A stretch of DNA of 64,000 nt from Mycolicibacter icosiumassiliensis (GTDB lineage: Bacteria; Actinomycetota; Actinomycetes; Mycobacteriales; Mycobacteriaceae): the NCBI RefSeq assembly GCF_900078685.2, contig NZ_LT546166.1, forward strand, positions 1,752,719-1,816,718. The letters are read 5' to 3'. Position 1 is the first letter of the stretch; each line of letters begins with the position of its first letter. Below, piece after piece: positions 34,235 to 42,186 of this stretch. The notes beneath the pieces were generated by a model that saw only the letters and a list, made by a program, of their open reading frames with translations, was not told the DNA's origin and ran no database searches. A program made the translations under genes and the position numbers.

Positions 34235-34429
34235 CCCTGTGTCCACCATCAGGGGTCAACCCCAATCGCCCGCGTCAGCAACGGACCCACCGAAGCCCTC
34301 AACAACCTGATCAAACGCATCAAACGCATCGGCTACGGCTTCACCAACTTCGACAACTACCGCATCCGAGCCCTGCTCTACGCCGGCAAGCCCAACTGGA
34401 GAGTCCTCACATCCATCATCGTCCGATGA

Positions 34430-34461
34430 ACACCACACCCCGGCAAGATCCGAAGAGCCCC
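34430..34461. repeat. Right end of the ISL3 element
   Basis: Directly after the ISL3 stop, the sequence ends in CCGGCAAGATCCGAAGAGCCCC; read from the outside this is GGGGCTCTTCGGATC, the style of ISL3-family terminal repeats. The matching left end is missing because the element is truncated. Confidence 0.55.
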
Positions 34462-34535
34462 TTTTGTTCAGCACGATGGCGTGACGCGTGGGATGGACTA
34501 CGTCGGGCGCGCGGCATCTCCGGATCGATAGGGGG

Positions 34536-36905
34536 TCAGTGCCAGATCTGATCCGATGCTGTGCTGCTGCGGAGACGGGCGCGGCTGCGCTGAGCCGGGC
34601 GCAACGTGGTGAACTGTTGGCGCACAGTGTCATACAGTGTGCCGCTCTTGCCGGTGTCAGACAGTGATATCAGCAGAGCGAACGGAACTGTGGTGGGCGA
34701 ATTGTCCAAAGCTCCTGCGCGGCGGGCAACATAGGTGATTTCCAGGCGGGGCGCGGCGATCTCTGTCGGTTTGAGGGTGAATCTGTGGTGACGGATCGTT
34801 TCCCACTTACCGCTGTCACGCAGCTGTGCTTCCGAAGATTTCGGCTTGGCTCCGAGTTGTTTGGTGATGGGCTCTTGGCTTGCCTCCCACCCTGCAGCGA
34901 GTAACTCCCCGGCCTGCGGGCTGCCGATGTCGGCGATGATGGGTTTGGCGTCCAATCCGGTGGGTGCGCGGAAACTGTGCATACGATGGTGCGGACGCAG
35001 CAGCATTTCCAACGAGGCACTGGTGTATTCGGTGGGCTGGGTGGGATCGATGGGGGAGGCGTAGGCCAGCGTGAGGGTCACCGCGAGATTAGCGGTGACG
35101 GGGCTCGGCGCGGGAAGCTGATAGGCCATCAGGTCGCCGCGCACGATCTCATCGACGTAGAGAACATGTACCTCGTCAGGATCGCAGTCAAGCAGATCTT
35201 CGTAGGTCAGGGGTTGGCGCCCGTACCCGACCTCGTCGCGAAGTTTGACGTGTCGGTGTGGCCGTTCAGCGAAATGTGTTGCAAAGGAACGTAGTACACT
35301 GCTGTTCACTCTGGGTAGACGGGTTGTCAGGTCGGCGAGAGCATGGGTCGTCACGGGTGCGGCGAAGCTGGTCCCGGCAGCTTCGAGGAACCCTCCGTCA
35401 GCGGCGAGCAGGTTGAACATCTGACTTTCCGCGCCACCGAATTGCACCCCCAGCGGCTGGATGCGGTTGCCGTGGCGGCCGGGGCCCATCGAGGAATAGT
35501 CGGCACGGGCCCACGGGCGGTGCGGCGCTGCTGCGTCACAGGCACCCACGGCCAGGCCGTTGGCCATGTCGGCGGGAACCTGTACCCGGTGCAGGCCAGT
35601 CGCCGCGTCCTGATCGCCGTCGTTACCGGCGGCCACAACGAACAGTACGTCGTTGTCCCACGCCAGCTGGTCGAGTTCACTCGTCCAGCGATCAGGTTCC
35701 ATGTCATCGTCGACGGCACGGTCTGGACCCATACTCAAGTTGACGATCTGGTGCCCATTTTGGCGGATCGTCTCGACAATGCGGTCTAGAACCCAATACC
35801 CCTCAAGGTCGTGGGGATTCGGCGATGGGGTAACACGGTAGCTATGTACCGGCAACGGGGGCCGCGGTGCCTGCTGCCCGGGCTCAAGGAGCCCGTAGAG
35901 CACCGCCCCGGTCACCCCAGTCCCGTGAGATAGGTCCTCGGCGACGGCTGGCTCGAGGGTGAGATCAGAGGTACCAATGGGAAACAGGGGTGAGGTGCCG
36001 CCCTCGACTCCGCCGTCGAACACCGCCACCGTCGCCGCGGTGGACATGGGTTGCGCAGTTGGCGGGGGACTGACTCTGCGCGCCGCGCGCAGGCCGAAGC
36101 GAGGCCGCGGACGAATCCCGGGCATCGGACGCAGCACGCGTAAGGGATTGAAGCGGGCGAGTTCGGCCGCCTCCGTTGCACCTGCGGTGAGGGGAACAAA
36201 GGTGAGTCCGCCGACGCGGCGGATGAATCCTTCGTGGACCTGGCCGCCCCGGCTCTGCACCAGTGAGATCCATCGGGCGAGGGTTTCCTGCTCCAGGGCC
36301 ACCGCCTCACCGGAGCGTGCGGTGGCCGGGTGCAGGACTGCCTCCCATACCAACGACGGATGGGCGAGGGTGTCCTCCGGTGCTGGCGGGGTACGTAACA
36401 CCTGGTCGGGTCGGGGTATTGCGATCTCATCGAGTTTGCGGATCTCGGAAAACGCCTGTCGTTCAGTGCGATTGGCTCCGCCGGTCTGCACCAACGTTTG
36501 CAACGCGGCGAGACCGGCATCGGGAACGGTGAAGACGAGACGCCGGGTTTGTGCCTCCTGTTGCTTGCTGGCGGTCACATAGAGGCCCGTATCTGCGCGC
36601 GAGCCGACCGGCGTGGCACCGATCTGGGCCAGCAGAGCGCCGGGAAAGTAGCTGGCGGCAAGGTAGTTGGGAAGCAGTTTGGCCTCGACGTATACCCGGT
36701 CGGGTGCGCGCAATTGCGAGGGCAAGGCTTGAGCGGATGCGACCATAACGTTGACCTGCGGAAGGAGCAGCTCTCGGGCATCGTCGGCGGTGCGTGGCTC
36801 GAATTTCGGGCCGCCGGAGGCGTTGGGCGCCTCGACGCCTTCGATACGCAGACCCTCTCCGTTGACCAGCAGCGGCCGCACAGCGCTCTGTGGTGTGGTC
36901 ATCAT
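34536..36905 (-). CDS. ietS: Subtilisin-like (S8) serine protease, IetS-like defence protein
   Basis: 789 aa, cytosolic (no signal peptide). The S8 catalytic triad is visible: Asp297 in VAVFDGG, His327 in DLSHGTGVTGAV and Ser513 in AAGTSFAAP, with the oxyanion Asn428 in AAGNDG. A 290-residue N-terminal region and a 270-residue C-terminal beta-rich region flank the protease. The ATG overlaps the stop of the AAA ATPase gene (ATGA). An AAA ATPase paired with a cytosolic S8 protease is the composition of the IetAS anti-phage system. The target of proteolysis is unknown. It ends close to the IS remnants, in an island setting. Confidence 0.82.
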   Translation of the reverse strand: MMTTPQSAVRPLLVNGEGLRIEGVEAPNASGGPKFEPRTADDARELLLPQVNVMVASAQALPSQLRAPDRVYVEAKLLPNYLAASYFPGALLAQIGATPVGSRADTGLYVTASKQQEAQTRRLVFTVPDAGLAALQTLVQTGGANRTERQAFSEIRKLDEIAIPRPDQVLRTPPAPEDTLAHPSLVWEAVLHPATARSGEAVALEQETLARWISLVQSRGGQVHEGFIRRVGGLTFVPLTAGATEAAELARFNPLRVLRPMPGIRPRPRFGLRAARRVSPPPTAQPMSTAATVAVFDGGVEGGTSPLFPIGTSDLTLEPAVAEDLSHGTGVTGAVLYGLLEPGQQAPRPPLPVHSYRVTPSPNPHDLEGYWVLDRIVETIRQNGHQIVNLSMGPDRAVDDDMEPDRWTSELDQLAWDNDVLFVVAAGNDGDQDAATGLHRVQVPADMANGLAVGACDAAAPHRPWARADYSSMGPGRHGNRIQPLGVQFGGAESQMFNLLAADGGFLEAAGTSFAAPVTTHALADLTTRLPRVNSSVLRSFATHFAERPHRHVKLRDEVGYGRQPLTYEDLLDCDPDEVHVLYVDEIVRGDLMAYQLPAPSPVTANLAVTLTLAYASPIDPTQPTEYTSASLEMLLRPHHRMHSFRAPTGLDAKPIIADIGSPQAGELLAAGWEASQEPITKQLGAKPKSSEAQLRDSGKWETIRHHRFTLKPTEIAAPRLEITYVARRAGALDNSPTTVPFALLISLSDTGKSGTLYDTVRQQFTTLRPAQRSRARLRSSTASDQIWH

Positions 36906-38044
36906 CGAGTCCTGACGCGCTTGATCGCCGCGGCCACGGTCGGGTGGCTGACTCCGGCCAGCGCCGCGATCTGGCGGTTGGACATGTGGAGGCGGGTGTG
37001 GAGCGCCGCGAACAAGGTGTCACGGCCTGGACCTGCGTCGCCGGCTCGGCGGGCCAGCTCTTCGACAACGGTGTCGGTGGTCGTCGCCGCACGCAGGATC
37101 GCCCGGCGACGGCACAGCTCCCACAGCCGGGTGAGGTCAGAGCCGCTGAGCCCGTCAGTTAGGTCGGCAACGACGTCGAGGACCCGCTCATCCATGTCGG
37201 TGACGCCGGCGGCAAGGCCGTGTAAGAGGAGCCGCCGCTCACGCAACCCGGGTAGAGGAATTTCGATGGTTCGGTCGAATCGCCGCCCCACCGCGGGGTC
37301 GAGCAGCTGGCAATGGTTGGTGGCTGCTACCAGCAGGCTGCTGTCGGGCCAGCGATCCAATTCGACGAGGATGACGTTGACGATGCGTTTGAGTTCGCCG
37401 ATATCGGTGTCGTCATCGCGGCGCTTGGCGATGGCATCGAACTCGTCCAAAAGCAACACGCACGGCCCTGACTTGGCATAGTCGAGGACGGCCTTGATAT
37501 TGCGGCCTGAGGAGCCCAGGTAACTGGAAACTACCGATGACAGGTCCAATGAGACTAACGGCCAATCCAAGGCCTGCGCCAGCCAGCGTGCGGCCATCGT
37601 TTTTCCGACACCGGGCGGACCGCTGAGCAGGACGGTCCGGGTCGGGCTCAATGCGGCGCGATGAAGTTCGTCGCTGAATCGGCGCTCGGCGATCACTTCG
37701 TGCAGAAGCTCGGTGACGGCGGCATCGAGTACGAGACCGTCGCCGTGGGGAAGGTGGTCGACCTCGGCCAGCCTGTGTGCAGTGTCTGCTTCGGTGGGGA
37801 CCGTAGCGTTGGCGAAACGCAGTTCGGTTCCCTGGGTGACCGAGGCCAGTGCCCGATGTATTGCTGTGCGAAACGATTCCGCATCGTCGATACCCGGAGG
37901 GACGGTGTGCATCAATCGCGATGCCAGCTGCCGTACGCCGGCGCCGTGGCCCCGTGCACCTACCCGTACCAGGTCCACCACCGCCCGTTCGAGACCGTCC
38001 GCAGTTTGGTAACGATTCACCCCTGAGGCCGCCACGCTTTCCAT
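36902..38044 (-). CDS. ietA: AAA+ ATPase, IetA-like defence protein
   Basis: 380 aa. Helical N-terminal domain (1-130), then an AAA core: Walker A GPPGVGKT at 142-149, Walker B VLLLDEFD at 196-203, sensor 1 in VAATNH, arginine finger in GRRFDR, and a helical lid (LSGSDLTRLWELCRRR). The last 35 residues (NRQIAALAGVSHPTVAAAIKRV) look like a helix-turn-helix, an addition worth noting in this protein class. First gene of the two-gene unit, overlapping the protease gene by 4 nt. It probably acts as sensor or unfoldase for the protease. It is divergent from the cassette at 38231, with 186 nt between them. Confidence 0.82.
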   Translation of the reverse strand: MESVAASGVNRYQTADGLERAVVDLVRVGARGHGAGVRQLASRLMHTVPPGIDDAESFRTAIHRALASVTQGTELRFANATVPTEADTAHRLAEVDHLPHGDGLVLDAAVTELLHEVIAERRFSDELHRAALSPTRTVLLSGPPGVGKTMAARWLAQALDWPLVSLDLSSVVSSYLGSSGRNIKAVLDYAKSGPCVLLLDEFDAIAKRRDDDTDIGELKRIVNVILVELDRWPDSSLLVAATNHCQLLDPAVGRRFDRTIEIPLPGLRERRLLLHGLAAGVTDMDERVLDVVADLTDGLSGSDLTRLWELCRRRAILRAATTTDTVVEELARRAGDAGPGRDTLFAALHTRLHMSNRQIAALAGVSHPTVAAAIKRVRTR

Positions 38045-38230
38045 AGTAGACCAAAAAGCCAGTTCAGCAAGGCTAGATGAATGGTAGAATTCGAGACCCG
38101 AAGGCTTTAGAGTTACCAGCAGGTGGGCTGAGGAGCGGGCAGATCAACGCGAAGACCGAGGGACCCGGACACCGGCCTCGAAAGGCTACGTCGGGCGCTG
38201 GAGCGATCAACGACGCGGGTGGGAGACCAT

Positions 38231-38791
38231 ATGGTGAACGGGGACCGACAACTCGCGCTGGCGCGCCTATTGCCGGCGGTGGTAGCCGCCCATGATGCGT
38301 GGGCCGGAGCGCTCGGCGATGCAGACCAATGGGTGATTCTGATCGACGAGGCGGGGGAACCAACCACCGCCCTGCCGCCGGGCGCCGCGTCACAGGCCAA
38401 GCCCATCACGCCGCTGAGCGAAGTTGTTCGCAGGCTGCGGACCTTCATCGTCGCCGACAACCGCTCGACGTTCCAGGAAGTCCTCGATCTGGCCGACGAG
38501 TTGGGCGAAGAACCCGAACCGGAACCCACGATCGTGGTGGTGCGGGACGCGGGCCGGATTGCCGGTGTGGCGACCGCGGCCGACTTACGAAATCAGCTCT
38601 TCCGTATCCGCTACAGCAGTCGCGGCGTCACGCTACCCGGCCCCATCACCGTGCCCAAGATCGTCCGACGCTGCAATTTCATCGACGATGATGAGGCATG
38701 CGGGTACACGAAGCGTTTCGCCACGCGGCCACCGCAGATGCCCCCGTGCCCGAACCCCCGCACTCTCAGCGACCACCTGTTCGTCTGGTAA
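38231..38791 (+). CDS. Unknown protein with CBS-like segment and C-terminal cysteine motif
   Basis: 186 aa, soluble. Residues about 100-130 (TIVVVRDAGRIAGVATAADLR) resemble one half of a CBS domain, preceded by an acidic E-P-E-P-E-P linker. The C-terminal 45 residues contain three cysteines (RRCNF, EACGY, PPCPN), a possible metal site. ATG 38231 has GGGAG at 7 nt; a GTG at 38219 is possible. It is followed after 6 nt by a membrane protein gene and divergent from the IetAS pair. No known family is assigned. A role linked to the defence genes is an inference from position. Confidence 0.6.
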   Translation: MVNGDRQLALARLLPAVVAAHDAWAGALGDADQWVILIDEAGEPTTALPPGAASQAKPITPLSEVVRRLRTFIVADNRSTFQEVLDLADELGEEPEPEPTIVVVRDAGRIAGVATAADLRNQLFRIRYSSRGVTLPGPITVPKIVRRCNFIDDDEACGYTKRFATRPPQMPPCPNPRTLSDHLFVW

Positions 38792-38797
38792 TTGACG

Positions 38798-39700
38798 ATG
38801 CTGGGCACAATATTCGGCAAAACGGCCGACCTGCTGGACAAGCGTTTCCTCGTGGGTCTGCTCCTGCCATGCGTGGGCTTTCACGCCGCGCTGGCAGCCC
38901 TCCTCGTCACAGCGCTGGGATGGGATGACGCGCGCCAACTAGTCGCCACAATCCCGAGTCCCGAGCGGTGGTTCCTCGCGGTCGCGGCGGCGGCAGTGGT
39001 GCTGGTCTTCGCCGTCTTGCTCGGCACGCAGATCAACACACTGATGAGATGGTGGGAAGGCTACTGGCGGCCGCGCTGCGCTCGGACCCCCGGGGCGGCA
39101 GTGCAGCGGTGGCGCTACGGTCGCCTCGACGACGAAGATCCCTGGGACTCAACCCAGATGTTGCGCGAATATCCCCGCGAAACAGCCGATTTCCTGCCCA
39201 CAAGACTAGGTAACGCCCTTCTGGCGGCAGAAAACTACAGCCGCGATCGCTACGGACTCGACAGCGTCTTGTTCTGGCCACGCCAATACCTGTTGCTCAC
39301 TGACACCATTCGCACGGTGGTCGACGATGCTCGCCGGGCGATCGACCAGTTCATCGTCATCGCTTCCCTGTCGGTGCTCACCGCGATCATCACCACGGGT
39401 ATGGGCATAGCAGGGCAGCTCACTGACCGCGTGTGGATCCCCACTGGTCTCGGTGCAGCCGGGCTGGCCCTTGTGACCTATCGCTCGGCGGTGCGCGAGG
39501 CCATCACGTTCGGCGATCTCGTGCGATCGGTCTACGACCTATATCGACGCGACCTCCTGGCCGCGCTCGGCGTCGCGGCCGCCGTTACCCCCGAAGACGA
39601 ACGCCGACTATGGAAGGCACTCGGGCAGTATCTCTTCCGGGGCGCTACGGACTCAGGAGACGAAGCTCTCATCCGCTACATCCCACCGCAGAAATCGTGA
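38798..39700 (+). CDS. Unknown four-helix membrane protein, partner of the CBS-like gene
   Basis: 300 aa with four hydrophobic helices: about 18-42, 56-82, 184-205 and 214-234. Between helices 2 and 3 lies a 100-residue cytoplasmic loop with R-x-G-N-A-L-L-A-A-E-N and Y-G-L-D-S-V-L-F-W-P-R; this E-N-Y plus F-W-P-R pattern is seen in several uncharacterised bacterial membrane proteins. The C-terminal tail is helical and charged. ATG 38798; a TTG at 38792 abutting the previous stop is an alternative. Likely co-translated with the preceding gene. Confidence 0.6.
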   Translation: MLGTIFGKTADLLDKRFLVGLLLPCVGFHAALAALLVTALGWDDARQLVATIPSPERWFLAVAAAAVVLVFAVLLGTQINTLMRWWEGYWRPRCARTPGAAVQRWRYGRLDDEDPWDSTQMLREYPRETADFLPTRLGNALLAAENYSRDRYGLDSVLFWPRQYLLLTDTIRTVVDDARRAIDQFIVIASLSVLTAIITTGMGIAGQLTDRVWIPTGLGAAGLALVTYRSAVREAITFGDLVRSVYDLYRRDLLAALGVAAAVTPEDERRLWKALGQYLFRGATDSGDEALIRYIPPQKS

Positions 39701-40126
39701 TGATGGCCGCCTCGCCGAGCGGCCCTTCGGGCGCACGCCGAGCCCCGGTTGAGGGGCCTGCGCCGAACGCGGCTCTCGCCCGGGCCGAGAGGCGCTAACC
39801 GCCAGCAGCGGTTGGACGCCTACCGCAGCTACTCTCAGATACTTAGTGCGTTAAGTAAGCTCCCATCATTCAGTGCGCCTGCGCCGCCGTGTTCTGCTCC
39901 AGGGGCAGGTACTTCTTAGAATCGAGTGAGGCAAACGGCCCAAAGTGTGAACGGATTTGTGAACGAAACCGTCCGCAACAGCGGCGACCGCATCGACACG
40001 GCGTGACATGCGAGACGGCAGAGCTCAACCGCGGGTTCGCCCTTGGGGTGCTGCGGTGGGCTGGTAAGAGCGGTAGCCGGGTGGTTCATTCACGGGCGTC
40101 GCGGATGGACGTCCAGCGCACGGATC
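39701..40126. other. Gene-free stretch at the island border
   Basis: No convincing gene on either strand. The first 90 bases are rich in small GC hairpins, for example CTCTCG(CCCGGG)CGAGAG near 39772-39789, which may end the upstream transcript. The rest holds a short AT-richer part (TACTTAGTGCGTTAAGTAAGC near 39840) that could be degraded insertion DNA. An ORF on the + strand from 39889 crosses the cold-shock terminator and is not accepted. Confidence 0.45.
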
Positions 40127-40160
40127 ACAAAAAAGACTGCCGCAGCTTGCGCTGCGACAG
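40127..40160 (-). terminator. Intrinsic terminator of the cold-shock gene
   Basis: On the - strand CTGTCGCAGC, loop GCAA, GCTGCGGCAG and TCTTTTTT: a strong hairpin with one mismatch and a GNRA-type loop followed by a T-run, 25 nt beyond the cspA stop. Confidence 0.85.
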
Positions 40161-40184
40161 CCTTTTTGAAGTCTGCGTGTTCGA

Positions 40185-40388
40185 TCAGATGACCGTAACG
40201 CCCACAGCCTGTGGACCTTTCGCGCCCTGCTCTACCTCAAACTGAACCCGAGCGTTCTCTTCGAGGGTGCGGAATCCGCCGCCACCGATCTCGGAGTAGT
40301 GAACGAAGACGTCAGGCGCTCCGCCATCGGGGGCGATGAAGCCGAAGCCCTTTTCGCCGTTGAACCATTTCACAGTGCCCTGTGCCAT
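40185..40388 (-). CDS. cspA: Cold-shock protein CspA-like
   Basis: 67-aa single cold-shock domain, an RNA/ssDNA chaperone. RNP1 is KGFGFIAP and RNP2 is VFVHYSEI; the start [10 protein letters not shown] is typical and the length equals Rv3648c. GAGGGAAG precedes the ATG. A 178-nt leader up to the next gene may contain the cold-regulated 5' UTR, and a clear terminator follows. Confidence 0.96.
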   Translation of the reverse strand: MAQGTVKWFNGEKGFGFIAPDGGAPDVFVHYSEIGGGGFRTLEENARVQFEVEQGAKGPQAVGVTVI

Positions 40389-40566
40389 TACTTAACTTCC
40401 CTCATTTTCAAGCACATCGAGAAAGATATGCGTCACTGACGGTAGCACGGATTGTCAAGGGGAGTGGACCTCTGCTTGTCCGGGGGCAGCGACGCGGTGA
40501 CGTCGGCCATATCAGGCTGCACAGGACGCTGCTGGATCCTGTTCCGGCGCAATGGTGATCATTGGC

Positions 40567-41292
40567 CTACGGTTCATTTGACGCGGGCTGACCGTCTTCC
40601 CGGGCAGTGAAGGTGACTACCTCTCCGCGGTTGATCGACACCCAGTCGCGGGCCTGAAGATAGGGACTGAAGGTTTCGGCGATGCGCTGTTCGTCGGCGG
40701 GAGTCTTGGGCCGCTGCAGCTCGTACAGCTGCGGAAACTCGGTCCAGCCGACCACGGCGTCCCACAGGCGCAGGGCGGCATCGCCGGTGGGCGGATCGAT
40801 GAGCACCGGCCCGAAGAGGCATTGCCCGTCGGGAAAGAACAGCGTGGGTACCCCGTAGCCGCTGGCGGCGACCACCCGTTGATGGTCAGTCAGTACCTCG
40901 TCGCTGGTGGTCGGGTCAGCGATCGCCTGGTCGGCGAGTTCCGGATCGAATCCGAGTTCTTCGAGCAGCCGGCGGGCGACCGCCTTCTCGTGCGGCTTGC
41001 GGCCCTCGACGTGCAGAGCACGACCGGCGCGCTGGTACCAGGCATCGACATCGGCCATCGATTGGCGGCGCAGCAGTGCTCCGATGCGCATCATCGACCA
41101 GCCATAGGACCACTCGCGTTCCCAGGGATGCTTCTTGCCTGCTTGGCGGTTGATCTCCTCCAGGCTGAAGAAGCGCCAGTTCACCGTGAGGCCGGTAAGG
41201 GCGCGGACTTCCCGGATCCACCGCGACGTCTGGTACGCATACGGGCACATGACGTCGAAGTGGAAGTCAACGAAATCCGGGCGACTGGTCAC
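40567..41292 (-). CDS. DsbA-family oxidoreductase-like protein (Rv2466c-related)
   Basis: 241 aa, thioredoxin fold with an inserted helical domain, as in 2-hydroxychromene-2-carboxylate isomerase and mycothiol-dependent Rv2466c. The redox site is M-C-P-Y-A (one cysteine only), unlike the C-P-W-C of Rv2466c, so it is probably a transferase/isomerase-type member. The cis-Pro loop is YGVPTLFF and G-P-V-L-I-D-P-P is shared with Rv2466c. GTG 41292 overlaps the stop of the upstream gene (ATGTGA), so the two are coupled; the upstream gene is a mycothiol-enzyme-like protein, which suggests a joint thiol-dependent reaction. Confidence 0.75.
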   Translation of the reverse strand: MTSRPDFVDFHFDVMCPYAYQTSRWIREVRALTGLTVNWRFFSLEEINRQAGKKHPWEREWSYGWSMMRIGALLRRQSMADVDAWYQRAGRALHVEGRKPHEKAVARRLLEELGFDPELADQAIADPTTSDEVLTDHQRVVAASGYGVPTLFFPDGQCLFGPVLIDPPTGDAALRLWDAVVGWTEFPQLYELQRPKTPADEQRIAETFSPYLQARDWVSINRGEVVTFTAREDGQPASNEP

Positions 41293-42107
41293 ATCGTGAA
41301 CCTCAGGTTGCGGGCGGCGCGGTCGCCGAGTTCGCCGTCGCCCGTCCAGGTGATGGCGCCGGAGTCGATCTGGGCCTGCGGGTCGATGCGTCCGCATGCC
41401 AGTTGGATGAAGGTGGTGGAATCGGTGACCACTGTTACATCCGGGTTGCTTAGGTGGTCAACAGCTTTGGCTCGTCCGTCCACGGCGACATGTAACTGGC
41501 GGGTGAGCGGTCCGGTGAGATCGAAGGTGATGCTCTTCCCGTCGGGAAGGCCCACCTTCTTGCCGACGATGTAGCCCAGGGAACCGGCCACTTCAGCCAG
41601 CGCGATCTGGGCCCCGAGGCCGGCGTCATCGGTTGTGCGGCCGAGTGGGGTGGTGATGTCTCGTTCGTGCACCCAGAAGTCGAAGACCCGGATCTCCAGG
41701 AACCTCCCATAGGTGGCGGGGCCGACCGGAGTCCACGATGGCCGCATCAGATCCGCGTCGGACAACGCGGCCAGATCGCGTCGGCGACGGTCATAAACCG
41801 CGCGCACCAGCTCGACGTAGGCGGCGCCGTCGGTGTCGGCCTCGCGCAGGAAGTCCGCGGCCTTCTCGAACGGCGGCAGGGTGCGATCGTCGTCGGGCAG
41901 CCATCCAGCCATGACCGCTTCGATGCTGGTGACGTGGTTGACCACGTCGCGGATCGTCCAGTCCGGGCACAACGACTGAGCCCCCCACTCGGCGTCGCTG
42001 AGATCGGCGCAGAGCGCTTCTATCGCGGCGTAGCAGGCCCGCAGGGCGGTGGCGATCCTGTCCACACGGTTGGCTTCCGGTGTCTCCAATGCCGTCCGCT
42101 CCTTCAC
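41289..42107 (-). CDS. Maleylpyruvate isomerase N-terminal domain (MDMPI/DinB-like) protein
   Basis: 272 aa. The N-terminal half is the MDMPI/DinB four-helix metal-binding domain: a first helix with C-x-[20 protein letters not shown] with a metal-ligand histidine near residue 58, and WVHERDIT with a second histidine near 152. The C-terminal half is an SCP2-like beta domain, as in mycothiol-dependent maleylpyruvate isomerases. The cofactor in Actinobacteria is mycothiol. Substrate unknown. Forms an operon with the DsbA-like gene. Confidence 0.78.
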   Translation of the reverse strand: MKERTALETPEANRVDRIATALRACYAAIEALCADLSDAEWGAQSLCPDWTIRDVVNHVTSIEAVMAGWLPDDDRTLPPFEKAADFLREADTDGAAYVELVRAVYDRRRRDLAALSDADLMRPSWTPVGPATYGRFLEIRVFDFWVHERDITTPLGRTTDDAGLGAQIALAEVAGSLGYIVGKKVGLPDGKSITFDLTGPLTRQLHVAVDGRAKAVDHLSNPDVTVVTDSTTFIQLACGRIDPQAQIDSGAITWTGDGELGDRAARNLRFTM

Positions 42108-42186
42108 GACAAAACCTCGAACTGCACTTCCAAGACGAGCATCCGACAGGCCAGAGCAGATATCAAGGAAATGGCGACGCTGGCCC

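Larger units (their letters stand above)
32978..34264 (+). mobile_element. Intact IS3-family insertion sequence (1287 bp)
   Basis: Perfect 26-bp terminal inverted repeats starting TGGGGTTGACCCC and continuing TGATGGTGGACAC at 32978-33003, mirrored at 34239-34264. The ends are TG...CA as usual for IS3. Target duplication ATCGC at 32973-32977 and 34265-34269. It carries orfA and orfB with a frameshift signal between them. The perfect ends and duplication indicate a recent insertion into the ISL3 pseudogene. Confidence 0.93.
31992..34429 (+). pseudogene. ISL3-family transposase, 5'-truncated, nonsense-mutated and interrupted
   Basis: Two blocks in one reading frame, 31992-32977 and 34265-34429, encode an ISL3 transposase: R-P-T-V-R-Y-V-D-L-P, a zinc-like WRKHRFICRRQDCPG, the DDE strand GLDETSF, LDMSATYAAV, DPFHCVQLAN, and the ending RVSNGPTEALNNLIKRIKR. 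Defects: the N-terminus is missing (junction with the IS3 fragment at about 31990), a TAG at 32283-32285 stands where related proteins would have Glu (Y-G-E-A read as Y-A-stop-A), and an IS3 element is inserted after H-I-A. Removing the insertion and one target copy restores the frame exactly. Confidence 0.85.

Noticed and set aside
31690..34461. Possible composite transposon carrying the island
   Set aside because: The IS elements are nested on one side only, and no second copy flanks the IetAS-like genes on the right.
40100..40180. Hairpin near cspA as a cold-sensing riboswitch
   Set aside because: It is downstream of the gene and has a T-run on the - strand, so it is the terminator rather than a 5' regulator.
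39889..40245. 119-codon + strand frame overlapping the cspA terminator
   Set aside because: It crosses a strong terminator and the cspA 3' end on the opposite strand, has low-quality codon use and no domain.
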